Source: LSCE01 sp050485425
GTDB taxonomy: Bacteria > Pseudomonadota > Gammaproteobacteria > Nitrococcales > Aquisalimonadaceae
Assembly (NCBI GenBank): GCA_050485425.1
Contig: JBJHBJ010000020.1
Coordinates: forward strand, 1-64,000
Direction of reading: 5' to 3'
DNA length: 64,000 bases
The notes beneath the pieces are model-generated. The model was not told where the DNA came from. It saw only the letters and a program-made list of their open reading frames with translations, and ran no database searches. This document shows positions 16,716-25,467 of this stretch, one piece after another (position 1 is the first letter of the stretch; every line of letters begins with the position of its first letter). The translations under genes were made by a program, and so were the position numbers.

Positions 16716-18521
16716 CTAACGCGGCCACTCCTCCCGTGGCAGGTCCCGGGCGTAGTCATTACCGATCAGATCCCCGTCCTCGTATCGGGAACGCACGTAC
16801 GGCATGCCGTCGATGAACTGCCAATGGTCCCCGTGAGCGACGCCGTGCCGGTGCGCTCCCATGAACAGCAGCGCCCCGCTCCGGTCAAAGCGATAGTCCC
16901 GGCCATGGAGCCGTCCCTGGTCGTCGAACCGGACCAGTTCCACCAGTTGCCCGCCCCGGGTGTAGACGCGCCATTCCCCCACCTGCACGTCGTCACGCAT
17001 CTCGCCGTAGCTCAGTTCGCTGGACGACCAACCCTCCTGGACCAGCCAGTGTCCCTGCCGCTTTCCGTGCTCGTACTGGCCGCGCACGGTAACGTCGCCC
17101 GCTTCGTTGCGGCGCTCGAACGGGCCATGCTTTTCACCGTCCAGGTAGTGCGCCAGCTCGTACAACTGGCCGTCGGTTCGGACATGCCGGCGCTCACCCT
17201 GCAGCCGACCCTGCTCGTCGTAGGTTTCGGTAATCACGCCGTAGGCGTCCTGCCGGCGCCACTCCCCGACACGCGCGCCATGGTCGTAACGGCCGGCGGT
17301 GAGCACTTCACCGTCCGCCGCCACGCGTTCATAGTCACCGTGATACTGCCCGCCGACGAAACCGGCCCGCTCGTAGGAACCGTCCCATGCGGTACTCAGA
17401 TACGCACCGGTGCGGCGGTTGTCCAGCCATTCCTGTCTCGACGTGAGCTCGCCTTCTTCGTCGAACTCTTCCCTCAGTGACCAACTGTTATCCTCTGCCT
17501 GCCGGTGGCGGCTCTGCACGCTGCCGTCATCATGGAAGCGCTCGACGGTACTTACCATTCCGCCGTCGTCGTATTCCCTGAGCTGGCGCCGCTGGAGACG
17601 ACCATCCCGGCCGTACTGCCGCTGCTCCACCATCCGGTGTTCGTCGTCATAGCGTTCATAACGGCTGCGGTTGCCGTTCTGATGGAACTGCTCCTGCTCA
17701 CCGATACGGTTGCCATGCTGCCAGTTGCTCCGGCTGCGCAGCTGCCCGTCGTCGAAATAGGCAACCGACGCGCCATGATTGCGGTGCTCGTGGTAGTTCT
17801 GCTCCGCCGTCAGTTGTCCCTCGGCATTCCAGGTCCGGGAAACACCGTGACGCCGGCCCTCCCGGTAGTGGGTTTCGGAGCGCAGCCGGCCGTCCGCGAA
17901 GTAGCCGCGCTGCACCCCGTGCAGCTGGCCGTCCACATACTCCTGTTCCAGATGCTTGTAGCCGTCCCGGTAACGGTAGGAGGGTCCGTTCAGTTTGCCG
18001 TCCTGATAGCGGTGATAGCTGACCAGCTCGCCGGTGGAACTGAAATGACTGCACCAGCCGTCTGCCGTCACACCGTGCTCGAACAGCATTTCGTTCTCGA
18101 TGGTGCCGTTCCTGTGGTAGTTGATGCTCGGGCCATGACGCTTGCCATCCACCAGCGTGCTCTCGAAACGCACGGAACCGTCCGGGTAATAGCCGGTAAT
18201 ATGGCCGTGGAAATGCCCCTGGGCATTACGATAGCCTTCCTCGCGCAAGTGCCCTTCTTCGGAGTACGAGCGGTAGTGGCCGACGAAGACATTGTCCGAG
18301 AAGTCCAGGCTGTTGACCGTGGTTTCCAGGGCGGGCGCGCCATCCATCATCCGAATGACCACGCGATAACCTTCCTCCACCGCCTCCCAGTCATCCACCT
18401 TGCGCTCGGCGTCCGCCTCGCTCTCCACCGGCCGAAACTCGGTACTCAGCCAGATCACCTGCTGCTCGGCCATGAGCGGCCCGGCCCACAGCAAGGCGGC
18501 CAGCAACATGCCGTATTTCAT
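16716..18521 (-). CDS. secreted MORN/YwqK-type repeat protein
   Basis: A 601-aa protein with a signal peptide (cleavage near PLMAEQQ). Most of the length is 20-25-residue repeats of the toxin-antitoxin YwqK/MORN type, recognisable as recurring G..HGP/..Y..DG..R.E..Y..G..HG (examples: DGKLNGPSYRYRDG, DGQLHGVQRGYFADG, EGRRHGVSRTWNAEG). Such repeats form extended beta-sheet solenoids; YwqK homologues are called antitoxins, but no toxin partner is seen here. Its ATG overlaps the stop of the upstream lipoprotein gene by four bases, so the two are translationally coupled and both are exported. Function unknown; an envelope-surface role is inferred. Confidence 0.8.
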   Translation of the reverse strand: MKYGMLLAALLWAGPLMAEQQVIWLSTEFRPVESEADAERKVDDWEAVEEGYRVVIRMMDGAPALETTVNSLDFSDNVFVGHYRSYSEEGHLREEGYRNAQGHFHGHITGYYPDGSVRFESTLVDGKRHGPSINYHRNGTIENEMLFEHGVTADGWCSHFSSTGELVSYHRYQDGKLNGPSYRYRDGYKHLEQEYVDGQLHGVQRGYFADGRLRSETHYREGRRHGVSRTWNAEGQLTAEQNYHEHRNHGASVAYFDDGQLRSRSNWQHGNRIGEQEQFHQNGNRSRYERYDDEHRMVEQRQYGRDGRLQRRQLREYDDGGMVSTVERFHDDGSVQSRHRQAEDNSWSLREEFDEEGELTSRQEWLDNRRTGAYLSTAWDGSYERAGFVGGQYHGDYERVAADGEVLTAGRYDHGARVGEWRRQDAYGVITETYDEQGRLQGERRHVRTDGQLYELAHYLDGEKHGPFERRNEAGDVTVRGQYEHGKRQGHWLVQEGWSSSELSYGEMRDDVQVGEWRVYTRGGQLVELVRFDDQGRLHGRDYRFDRSGALLFMGAHRHGVAHGDHWQFIDGMPYVRSRYEDGDLIGNDYARDLPREEWPR

Positions 18522-20842
18522 CGAAACGTCTCCCCGCCGCCATGCAGCTCACCGTCATAACCGGGCAGATCCGGAAAACGGTGCGTCCACTGATGTTCAA
18601 TCGGTTCGCCGGCGGCCCGAACCTGCTGGATCTCATGGACCCTGCCGGCGATCCGCAACATGCCGCCCGAGGTGACGTATTCCTTCAGGCTGCTAACGGC
18701 CGGACCCTCCAGCCGCGCGCTCGACGACGGCGGCAGCACCGCCAGGGCGCGACCCTGATCGTCCAGGAAACGATAACGGTCCAGCAGTTCCTCGAGAGGA
18801 CGTTCGGTCAGCTCGTGGCCTTCCCAGTCCTCCCCCAGCAAGGCAGACATCCGCACCAGCCATTCGCGCTCGCCAAGATCAAGCTCCATGGCCTGCCATT
18901 CCGGTTCACCTGCGCAGCGAAGCGTAACGTCGACCTCCTGCTGGTAGAAGAACGTCTGCTCTCCGTCCTCACTGGCCAGCAGGAAGATCTTTTTCGGGGG
19001 AAGTCGGTTCATTGAGACCCGCCCCCGGTAAGGCCGATGTTCTTTCCACGCGAGCTTCCTGCCCGCGACTTCCACGCCGGCCGCCTCCTCGAGTTCACAC
19101 AGGGCCGCCTGCCCGCGGCTCAGCGTCAGGTACAACTGCGGACGATCAAAGGACTCCGGCATGAGCTCGGCCAGTTCCACCACCCGGAAATCCCGCCCGT
19201 CGTCGCCGTCGGAATCACTGTCGTCCAGATAGAGAGGTTCCGAATCCGGGGGCGCCAGGCTCAGGTCATCCAGCATGGCATTCTCGTCATAGAAGCGGAC
19301 ACGACGCTGCGCCCTGGCTTCGGAATCGACCAGAATCAGTGGAATGCGCAGTTCCTCGGGAACAGGTTCGTCGAAATACAGGGTCATCTGCGTGGGATAA
19401 TAGGCATGCTGGTTCGCATACAGCAGACGACTTTCGCCATCCGATATCCAATCGGGAGCGTGCGGATCCCTGGGGTAATCGAGCATTCCCCGTGACGGTC
19501 CGTCGAATGCGAAGGGAAAATAGGCCCCCGGCCGGGAGCGCAGCGCCAGCACGTAGACACCCGGCTCGTCCCCCGGCGTGAGAATCGCCCGCGCACCGTG
19601 CCGTTCGATGTCCACGACCCCGTCACCCAACGGCAGCGCGAGGACTTCCCTGTCCGATCCATACCAGCTCACCGTGGCCTCGATCCCCGCAAAGCCTTCC
19701 AGTTCCTGTTCAAGGTCACGCCAGCCCAACGGCCACACGTTCGCGTTCGATTCGCTACCGGAGCTACGGAAGCTACTGAACGTGAAGGTTTCCATGGCAT
19801 GGAAATCGAACTCTATCGGCGTTTGCGTTGAATCGAATGCCTGCAGATCATCGATGGAGACCGCCCCGAGCACGTCGAAGTCCTCCACCGCATGCTTGTA
19901 GACGAGACGGACGCCATCCCAGTCGAATGCCAGCTCTCCCAGTTCAGAGGAAAACACCTGCTCCTCGGAAATCGATGAACGGTCGTTCTCGTCCGCGCTG
20001 GAGGGAAAACTGTCGAACTCCCACGGCTCGAAGTCGCTCAGGTGATCCAGCATCAAACCGGACGACCAGTACGGGGGCTTCATTGCCGTCACGGTGCGAA
20101 CGGTCCCGGTGAACCCCTGCTCGTCGAACGGCAGTTCCATGACAATGACCGCCTGATGCGGCCAACCGCTCTCCCGCTCCAGCAGCATGTAGCCGTAGAT
20201 CCTGGCGTCGCCGTCCTCGGCACGCAGCCGCAACGACGCGTGGTCGTCGCTCAGCGAGGCGACGGTCAGGGTGATCGGCGGCACCCGGTCGTTACCCTCC
20301 ACCTCAAGCTCGGCGCCTTCTCTCAGTTCGATGCCGGCGCCGAACCCGGGCCGGGACACCTGCTCATCCAGCAGGTCGCGCAGCGGGTTGAGCATCTGCT
20401 CATCCCACTCTTCGGTGGACCGATTGAACCCGAAATCCACGGCCTCGCCGCTGGCCTTGTCCACCGTGACCTTCATGCCGCCGGAGATAATGTCGCGCAT
20501 CCCCTCCTGCTCGTAAGGGCTGACCGCTTCAGCGCTGCTGAACCGCACCCCCCCGCCGTCCACGTTCATGTACTGCGGGATCATGTGCAGCTGATAGACG
20601 TCGCCCTGCTCCTCGACGACATAATCCATCAACACCGTGGATTCGACCTTTTCGGTCCGGCGGTTTGAGCCGGATCCGTAGGAAATTTCGGTATGGCTCA
20701 GAAGCTGGTAGCGGCGTTCATCCCCGTCCGTGGGGCTGAACCGCAAGACTTCCGGCTCATCGGAACACCCGGCCAGGGCAAGAGCACCAGCCGCCGCGAG
20801 GCCGAGGTACACACGAAATGATCCCTTCCACTGCTTGGACAT
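18518..20842 (-). CDS. large lipoprotein of unknown function
   Basis: A 774-aa predicted lipoprotein: basic N-terminus, hydrophobic stretch and lipobox ALALAGCSDEP, so anchored in a membrane facing the periplasm or surface. The N-terminal third is a beta-rich domain beginning DGDERRYQLLSHTEISYG, reminiscent of DUF6263-like lipoproteins; the remainder is acidic and unrecognised. A methionine 10 codons upstream is in frame, but starting at 20842 gives a proper signal peptide; a GGGA lies about 11 bases before it. The gene is coupled to the MORN-repeat gene downstream and divergent from the IgaA-like gene. Confidence 0.75.
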   Translation of the reverse strand: MSKQWKGSFRVYLGLAAAGALALAGCSDEPEVLRFSPTDGDERRYQLLSHTEISYGSGSNRRTEKVESTVLMDYVVEEQGDVYQLHMIPQYMNVDGGGVRFSSAEAVSPYEQEGMRDIISGGMKVTVDKASGEAVDFGFNRSTEEWDEQMLNPLRDLLDEQVSRPGFGAGIELREGAELEVEGNDRVPPITLTVASLSDDHASLRLRAEDGDARIYGYMLLERESGWPHQAVIVMELPFDEQGFTGTVRTVTAMKPPYWSSGLMLDHLSDFEPWEFDSFPSSADENDRSSISEEQVFSSELGELAFDWDGVRLVYKHAVEDFDVLGAVSIDDLQAFDSTQTPIEFDFHAMETFTFSSFRSSGSESNANVWPLGWRDLEQELEGFAGIEATVSWYGSDREVLALPLGDGVVDIERHGARAILTPGDEPGVYVLALRSRPGAYFPFAFDGPSRGMLDYPRDPHAPDWISDGESRLLYANQHAYYPTQMTLYFDEPVPEELRIPLILVDSEARAQRRVRFYDENAMLDDLSLAPPDSEPLYLDDSDSDGDDGRDFRVVELAELMPESFDRPQLYLTLSRGQAALCELEEAAGVEVAGRKLAWKEHRPYRGRVSMNRLPPKKIFLLASEDGEQTFFYQQEVDVTLRCAGEPEWQAMELDLGEREWLVRMSALLGEDWEGHELTERPLEELLDRYRFLDDQGRALAVLPPSSSARLEGPAVSSLKEYVTSGGMLRIAGRVHEIQQVRAAGEPIEHQWTHRFPDLPGYDGELHGGGETFR

Positions 20843-21248
20843 GTGGCTATGTTTCCCTGCTGAACTGAACAAAGAGGAACGCGCGGCCGCAATCCGCCTG
20901 AGAGCGGACCGGAGGAGTCCACTCGCACCGGTGCCTGGCCGGGCGAATACGGGAAAGAGAGGCAGAGTGATCCATACTCCTGACTGCTTCCTTGCTGATC
21001 TGATGAAGTCGCTAGGGTCGCCGCCGGGGCTATTCGGAGGGTGCTCCGGCCGACCGGGTGAATCCTACTCAAGTCATTGGTGTCAACGCAACCTTACGGA
21101 TCAGGTTCTCCCTGTCAGACCCGCACGGGGCTCAACGTCTCCGGTGGGAGACTTTACATCGGAGAGGGGAAACGCAATCTGGCGTTATGGGAGATCCGTT
21201 GCTAACGTCTCGGACTCACTTTCGACGGATTACACCAGGGACGGTTTC
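20843..21248. other. 406-bp divergent intergenic region
   Basis: Non-coding gap between the lipoprotein and IgaA-like starts. A frame is open right through it on the plus strand, but its translation has no membrane-protein character and I reject it as coding. A small hairpin, GTCTCC-GGTG-GGAGAC, lies at 21137-21152, followed by TTT. I see no convincing promoter hexamers, RNA gene or regulator box. Confidence 0.5.
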
Positions 21249-23351
21249 GTGCAGGCTCTCGTCTACTTCACGCTCTTCTTGCTGATCGTTGGCGTCGTAT
21301 TCACGAGGCTGCTGCGGGTCATGGCAAAGCGCCGTAAGCTGAGACTTGCGCTGACGCGCTTCCGCCGCCGCTCCGCGCCGGTGCGAACCCTCAGCAGCCG
21401 CGAGATCCAGGCCCTGGAGCCTTTGCTGCTCGACCCATACAGCCCCCGCAACAAGCCGATTTCGCTGCTCGGCCACGCGGTCTACAGCCTGGAAGGCGAG
21501 TACCGGATTGATGTTATCGGCTCGCGGGACAATTACGTCCTGCAGCATATGATCGGACCTCTCGAAGTCATCCTGCCATTCGATGCCGGCTCCTTCCTGC
21601 GCGACGGTGGGAACCGCGCCGAGGTGGTGCTGACTCGCCGCTATGCCGTCGTGCTACGGCTGAACGGCGAATTCGAACTGCTTCAGGGTGAACAGAGGGA
21701 CCGCAACAAGCAGCGCCTGGACGAGGACTGGCGCAGCGGCCGGACCGGGCCGCTGCGCCACGTAGACCCGCAGGCGGAGAGCGCCGCCAGGCAGCTTGCC
21801 GTGCCTGGAACCAACCTTCGCATCGATACCCGCGTCACCATCCTCGGCCAGCGGAACGAGACACCCGCCGAGGTCGCCGAACGCAGAGGCGCCGGCACCG
21901 GGCTGCCGTCAGGGGTCTGCTGGTTGCTGGCATTCATCGCCCTGGCCATCGCTACCGGCGTAGCGCCGGAATCGAACACCGCGCGGCTGGCATGGCTCGC
22001 CATCGCCGGGCTGATGGCGGCACTGGGCCTGTATGCCTTCTGGCGTCCCCGGCAGCCTGGACGCCCGGGAAAGGTGAACCGAGTAAGCGGCGAACTCAAT
22101 CTGGCAGCCCTGGCCGGTGATACACAACAATCCCCCCGGTTGCTCCTGGGTAACCGTTTGCTGCTGCGCCCTCCCCCACACTGGATGCCCGGGATAGAAC
22201 CACTGCTGGGCCGCAATGTGGAAGCGGAAGTCCGAGTCGACGACGAGTCCCTGGTCAGCCTTGGCCGCGCGCTTTCCATTGATCAGGAGGTACGCCAGTT
22301 CAAGCCGGTACACTGGGGCCGTCATATCACCCTGATCATCGTCGCCCTTGCCGCTTTGCTGCTGTTGCTGATCAATTCACCGGCGCCTTTCGAGGATCCG
22401 CGACAGGCCCAGCGATGGCTGCAACTGGAGCAGCGGACGTTCAGCTCTCCGGAGTCGTTGTTGCAGGCGAACGTGGAACCAGGCACGCCGGTTGTACTGC
22501 GGGGCGTGGGCAGGTGCGAGCTGCGCGACGGGCCCGACGCCATGCCCCAAAGGGACTGCAGCCGCTTGTTCTGGGGCGGTGCGTCCGCCGCCGCCGGCCT
22601 TGATGAACTGAACAGCGGGATGGCGGCCCTGTATTCCGGCGATTTTCTCCGCCCCCGGATACTGCCGGACCATTCCCCCACGGCCAGCATGGCCGAGCGT
22701 CAAACTCCGAGATATCGCGCCACGGAGCCCGAAGCCTCCATGGCGCTGGTCTCGCAAGCCTGCAAAGACAACAGCGACGCGGGAATCGGCGACGGCTGTG
22801 CTGCACTTCAGCAGGCAATGGCCGCCAGGGGCTTCACAGACGCCACCGACAACGAGGCCCGAATCGTTCTGCTCGGCGACGACATCGGTGAACTGCGCCG
22901 GCTGGCCCGGCAACCAGCCTCCCTGTACATCACCTCGATGGTCGAAAAGGCAACGGAGCAACTCATTGCCGACCAGCGAGGAACAGTGAAACTGCAAATC
23001 GCCGGGGCCAGTCGCGCGGCGCTGCCGGATTCCGGCGGAGCACCCGGACGCTCGCTGCTGGAGCGCTGGGAATGGCTGCAGGAGCACGCCGCAGGGCCAG
23101 AGGAAACACCCTTCGACGTAACCGGTTTCCTGACCGAACTCTCGATTGACCCGGCCAGCGGCGTGCCCCTGATCCACATCGACGCCACGCGGACATGGTC
23201 GCAGCTATGGCCGCCCGCGCTGCGCACCCTGGGTTTCGCCGCGGCCCTCGCCCTGCTGCTCATCCACGGGAGCGCTGCCGGAATCAACGGGTGGCGACAG
23301 CACGTGCGCCGACGGGCGATAGCCGGGGTGCGCCGTCAAGCCGCTCATTGA
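21249..23351 (+). CDS. IgaA/UmoB/YrfF-family inner-membrane protein
   Basis: Homologue of IgaA, the essential inner-membrane brake on the Rcs envelope-stress phosphorelay in Enterobacterales. The 700-aa length matches (E. coli about 710), and helices sit where IgaA has them: about 3-22, 222-240, 246-264, 360-376 and 661-680, with a large region between the last two that is periplasmic in IgaA. Sequence landmarks recalled from IgaA have counterparts: PPPHWMPGIEPLLG (IgaA PAHWQPYI), DQEVRQFKPVHWGRH (IgaA DEVKNFPLQHW), and LRGVGRCELR with a later DCSRLFW (IgaA GTGMCNI...DCSQIIW). The two cysteines 423 and 437 are in that region. Start: GTG at 21249 behind AGGGACGG. No rcs gene lies in the window. 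Confidence 0.82.
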   Translation: MQALVYFTLFLLIVGVVFTRLLRVMAKRRKLRLALTRFRRRSAPVRTLSSREIQALEPLLLDPYSPRNKPISLLGHAVYSLEGEYRIDVIGSRDNYVLQHMIGPLEVILPFDAGSFLRDGGNRAEVVLTRRYAVVLRLNGEFELLQGEQRDRNKQRLDEDWRSGRTGPLRHVDPQAESAARQLAVPGTNLRIDTRVTILGQRNETPAEVAERRGAGTGLPSGVCWLLAFIALAIATGVAPESNTARLAWLAIAGLMAALGLYAFWRPRQPGRPGKVNRVSGELNLAALAGDTQQSPRLLLGNRLLLRPPPHWMPGIEPLLGRNVEAEVRVDDESLVSLGRALSIDQEVRQFKPVHWGRHITLIIVALAALLLLLINSPAPFEDPRQAQRWLQLEQRTFSSPESLLQANVEPGTPVVLRGVGRCELRDGPDAMPQRDCSRLFWGGASAAAGLDELNSGMAALYSGDFLRPRILPDHSPTASMAERQTPRYRATEPEASMALVSQACKDNSDAGIGDGCAALQQAMAARGFTDATDNEARIVLLGDDIGELRRLARQPASLYITSMVEKATEQLIADQRGTVKLQIAGASRAALPDSGGAPGRSLLERWEWLQEHAAGPEETPFDVTGFLTELSIDPASGVPLIHIDATRTWSQLWPPALRTLGFAAALALLLIHGSAAGINGWRQHVRRRAIAGVRRQAAH

Positions 23352-23398
23352 ACGCCTTCGAAGCGACCGCTGGCCACCAGGCCGGGCCATAAGATGCA

Positions 23399-23446
23399 AC
23401 AAATAACCTTAATTATGATTTATATTTCATTGTTTTTAATGAATAA
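23399..23446 (+). promoter_or_regulatory. AT-rich upstream tract of the ubiUVT promoter
   Basis: About 48 bases of strongly AT-rich DNA, very unlike the GC-rich surroundings, directly upstream of the FNR box. It may be an UP element or a site for a bending protein such as IHF; I could not match a clean IHF consensus. Confidence 0.45.
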
Positions 23447-23460
23447 TTGATCCCGATCAA
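23447..23460 (+). promoter_or_regulatory. perfect FNR box upstream of ubiUVT
   Basis: TTGATCCCGATCAA matches TTGAT-N4-ATCAA at all ten defined positions. It is followed 22 bases later by a -10-like hexamer, the class II arrangement, 80 bases before the ubiU ATG. Confidence 0.88.
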
Positions 23461-23482
23461 TTTCCGCTCAATGCCAGCCGGG

Positions 23483-23488
23483 CATAAT
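23483..23488 (+). promoter_or_regulatory. predicted -10 element of ubiUVT
   Basis: CATAAT, 5 of 6 matches to TATAAT, placed exactly 22 bases after the FNR box. The transcript would begin near 23495 and have a leader of about 45 bases. Confidence 0.75.
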
Positions 23489-23539
23489 CCCTCCCTCGCG
23501 ACGCCGGACACTTACCGTGCCTTCCGAGAGGAGCCCTCT

Positions 23540-24538
23540 ATGGAACTCGTCTGTCCTGCCGGCAGCCTGCAGGCGTTGAAAGCCGCCGTGGATGCCGGTG
23601 CGAACACCATCTACACCGGCCTCAGGAACGCCACCAATGCACGCCATTTTGCCGGTCTGAATTTCACGCCGGAGCGCCTGGCGGAAGGCCTGACCTACGC
23701 TCATGGCAAGGGCTGCCGGGTGCTCATGGCCATCAATACCTATGGTCAACAGGCCAACTGGCCGCACTGGACCGCGGCGGTGGACCAGGCAGCGGCGCTG
23801 GGCGTGGACGGCGTCATACTCGCGGACACCGGCGTACTCGCCTACGCCGCCGAGCACCATCCGCGCCTGCCGCTCCATCTGTCCGTCCAGGCCTCGGCAA
23901 CCAGTCCGGAAGCATTGCTGTTCTACCAGCAGCAATTCGGCATCCGTCGTGCCGTGCTACCTCGTGTGCTGTCGCTGGCCCAGGTCACGGCACTGGCCTC
24001 CGCCACCGAGCTGGAACTGGAGGTGTTCGGCTTCGGCTCGCTATGCATCATGGCGGAGGGCCGCTGCCTGCTCTCCTCCTATGCGACCGGGGAGTCGCCG
24101 AACACCGCCGGGGCGTGCTCGCCGGCAGCCTTCGTACGCTGGCAGGAAAATGCGGACGGCATCCTGGAATCCCGCCTGAACTCCGTGCTGATCGACCGTT
24201 TCGCAGCCGGCGAAAAGGCCGGTTACCCGACGCTGTGCAAGGGCCGTTTCGAGGTAGAGGGAAAAACCGGTCACATCCTGGAGGAACCCACCAGCCTGAA
24301 TTCCCTGGAACTGCTGCCACAGCTTCGGGCAGCGGGCATTGCCGCGATCAAGCTGGAAGGGCGCCAGCGCAGCCCGGCCTACGTCGCCCGGATTACCGCC
24401 GTCTGGCGTGCCGCCATCGATCACTGCCTTGCCGATCCCGAGGGCTTCTCGCCCCAGAGAGCGTGGCATCGAGCCCTTGCCGAACTCTCGGAAGGAAGTC
24501 AGACCACGCTGGGCGCCTACCACCGTCCCTGGCAATAA
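23540..24538 (+). CDS. ubiU: UbiU, O2-independent ubiquinone hydroxylation protein (U32 family)
   Basis: With UbiV, hydroxylates the ubiquinone ring without oxygen, using prephenate as oxygen donor in E. coli. The 332-aa U32-family protein carries the four cysteines that bind the [4Fe-4S] cluster: Cys169, Cys176, Cys193 and Cys233 (GFGSLCIMAEGRC, TAGACSP, PTLCKGRF). It starts MELVCPAG at 23540 behind GAGAGGAG; the frame opens earlier, but that part overlaps the promoter. It is first of a three-gene operon with ubiV 14 bases downstream. Under the FNR box it should be made when nitrate is the acceptor, supplying quinone to NarI. Confidence 0.95.
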   Translation: MELVCPAGSLQALKAAVDAGANTIYTGLRNATNARHFAGLNFTPERLAEGLTYAHGKGCRVLMAINTYGQQANWPHWTAAVDQAAALGVDGVILADTGVLAYAAEHHPRLPLHLSVQASATSPEALLFYQQQFGIRRAVLPRVLSLAQVTALASATELELEVFGFGSLCIMAEGRCLLSSYATGESPNTAGACSPAAFVRWQENADGILESRLNSVLIDRFAAGEKAGYPTLCKGRFEVEGKTGHILEEPTSLNSLELLPQLRAAGIAAIKLEGRQRSPAYVARITAVWRAAIDHCLADPEGFSPQRAWHRALAELSEGSQTTLGAYHRPWQ

Positions 24539-24552
24539 ACAGGAAACGCCCC

Positions 24553-25467
24553 ATGCAGACACGGATGCGGATTGCCATCGGGCCCTGTCAGTACTTCTGG
24601 CCGCGCGAGGCCCTGGACCGCTTCTATGACGACGTGGCGGACAGCGCCGCCGATATCGTCTATCTGGGAGAAACGGTCTGCGCCAAGCGCCGCGAGTACC
24701 GTCCGGAGGACTGGATCGCGATGGGCAGGGAACTGGCCGCCGAGGGCAAGGGCGTGGTGCTGTCCTCGCTGACGCTGATCGAGGCGCGGTCGGAACTCGG
24801 TGTGGTGCGGAAAATCTGCGACAACGGCGACTTCCTGGTGGAAGCCAACGATGTCGCCGCGGTGCAATTGCTGCGCGAACGCGGTCTCCCCTTCGTCGCC
24901 GGCCCCATGATGAACATCTACAACGCGGCGGCGCTGACGTGCTATCGCCGTCTCGGCCTGCAACGCTGGGTAACACCTGTGGAACTCGGCGGGCAGGCGC
25001 TCTCCGCCATTCTGGAAACCGCGGCTCTGCCCGGTCTGGAAACCGAAGTACTGGCCCACGGCCCCCTCCCGCTGGCCTGGTCGGCGCGCTGCTTCACCGC
25101 CCGTTATCACGACCTGCCGAAGGACCAGTGCGGCTTGCGCTGCATCGAACACCCGGAGGGCATCCCGGTACATACCCGGGATGGAGAACGGTTCCTGACC
25201 ATCAACGGCATCCAGACGCAATCGGGGCTGCCGGTCGACCTGCTTCCCGTCTGGGAGGAACTGCAGCACGCCGGGGCCGACATCATCCGTATCAGTCCGG
25301 CCGGCAATGGCACGGCCGCGTTGGTGAACGAACTGGCAGCCGCCATCGGGGGCGACACCAGTGCCAGGCAGCGGATCGCGTCCCGGAACACGCAGGGTTG
25401 CAACGGCTACTGGTACGGCCAGCCCGGGATGTACCAGCAGCCGCCAGGCGGATTCACCGATGCCTGA
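24553..25467 (+). CDS. ubiV: UbiV, O2-independent ubiquinone hydroxylation protein (U32 family)
   Basis: Partner of UbiU, forming a heterodimer with one [4Fe-4S] cluster per subunit. The 304-aa protein shows the UbiV start GPCQYFWPREAL and LGETVCAKRRE, with Cys43, Cys180, Cys193 and Cys197 as the expected cluster ligands (SARCFTARYH, DQCGLRC). ATG at 24553 follows AGGAAA. The last codons overlap the start of ubiT by 8 bases. Confidence 0.95.
   Translation: MQTRMRIAIGPCQYFWPREALDRFYDDVADSAADIVYLGETVCAKRREYRPEDWIAMGRELAAEGKGVVLSSLTLIEARSELGVVRKICDNGDFLVEANDVAAVQLLRERGLPFVAGPMMNIYNAAALTCYRRLGLQRWVTPVELGGQALSAILETAALPGLETEVLAHGPLPLAWSARCFTARYHDLPKDQCGLRCIEHPEGIPVHTRDGERFLTINGIQTQSGLPVDLLPVWEELQHAGADIIRISPAGNGTAALVNELAAAIGGDTSARQRIASRNTQGCNGYWYGQPGMYQQPPGGFTDA

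Noticed and set aside
16716..18521. Toxin-antitoxin locus from the YwqK-like repeats
   Set aside because: The repeats are shared with antitoxins named YwqK, but the protein is exported, large, and no toxin gene is adjacent.
20730..21248. N-terminal extension of the IgaA-like protein by 173 residues
   Set aside because: The extension begins inside the divergent lipoprotein gene and lacks protein-like character; the GTG at 21249 has a ribosome site and gives an IgaA-like first helix.
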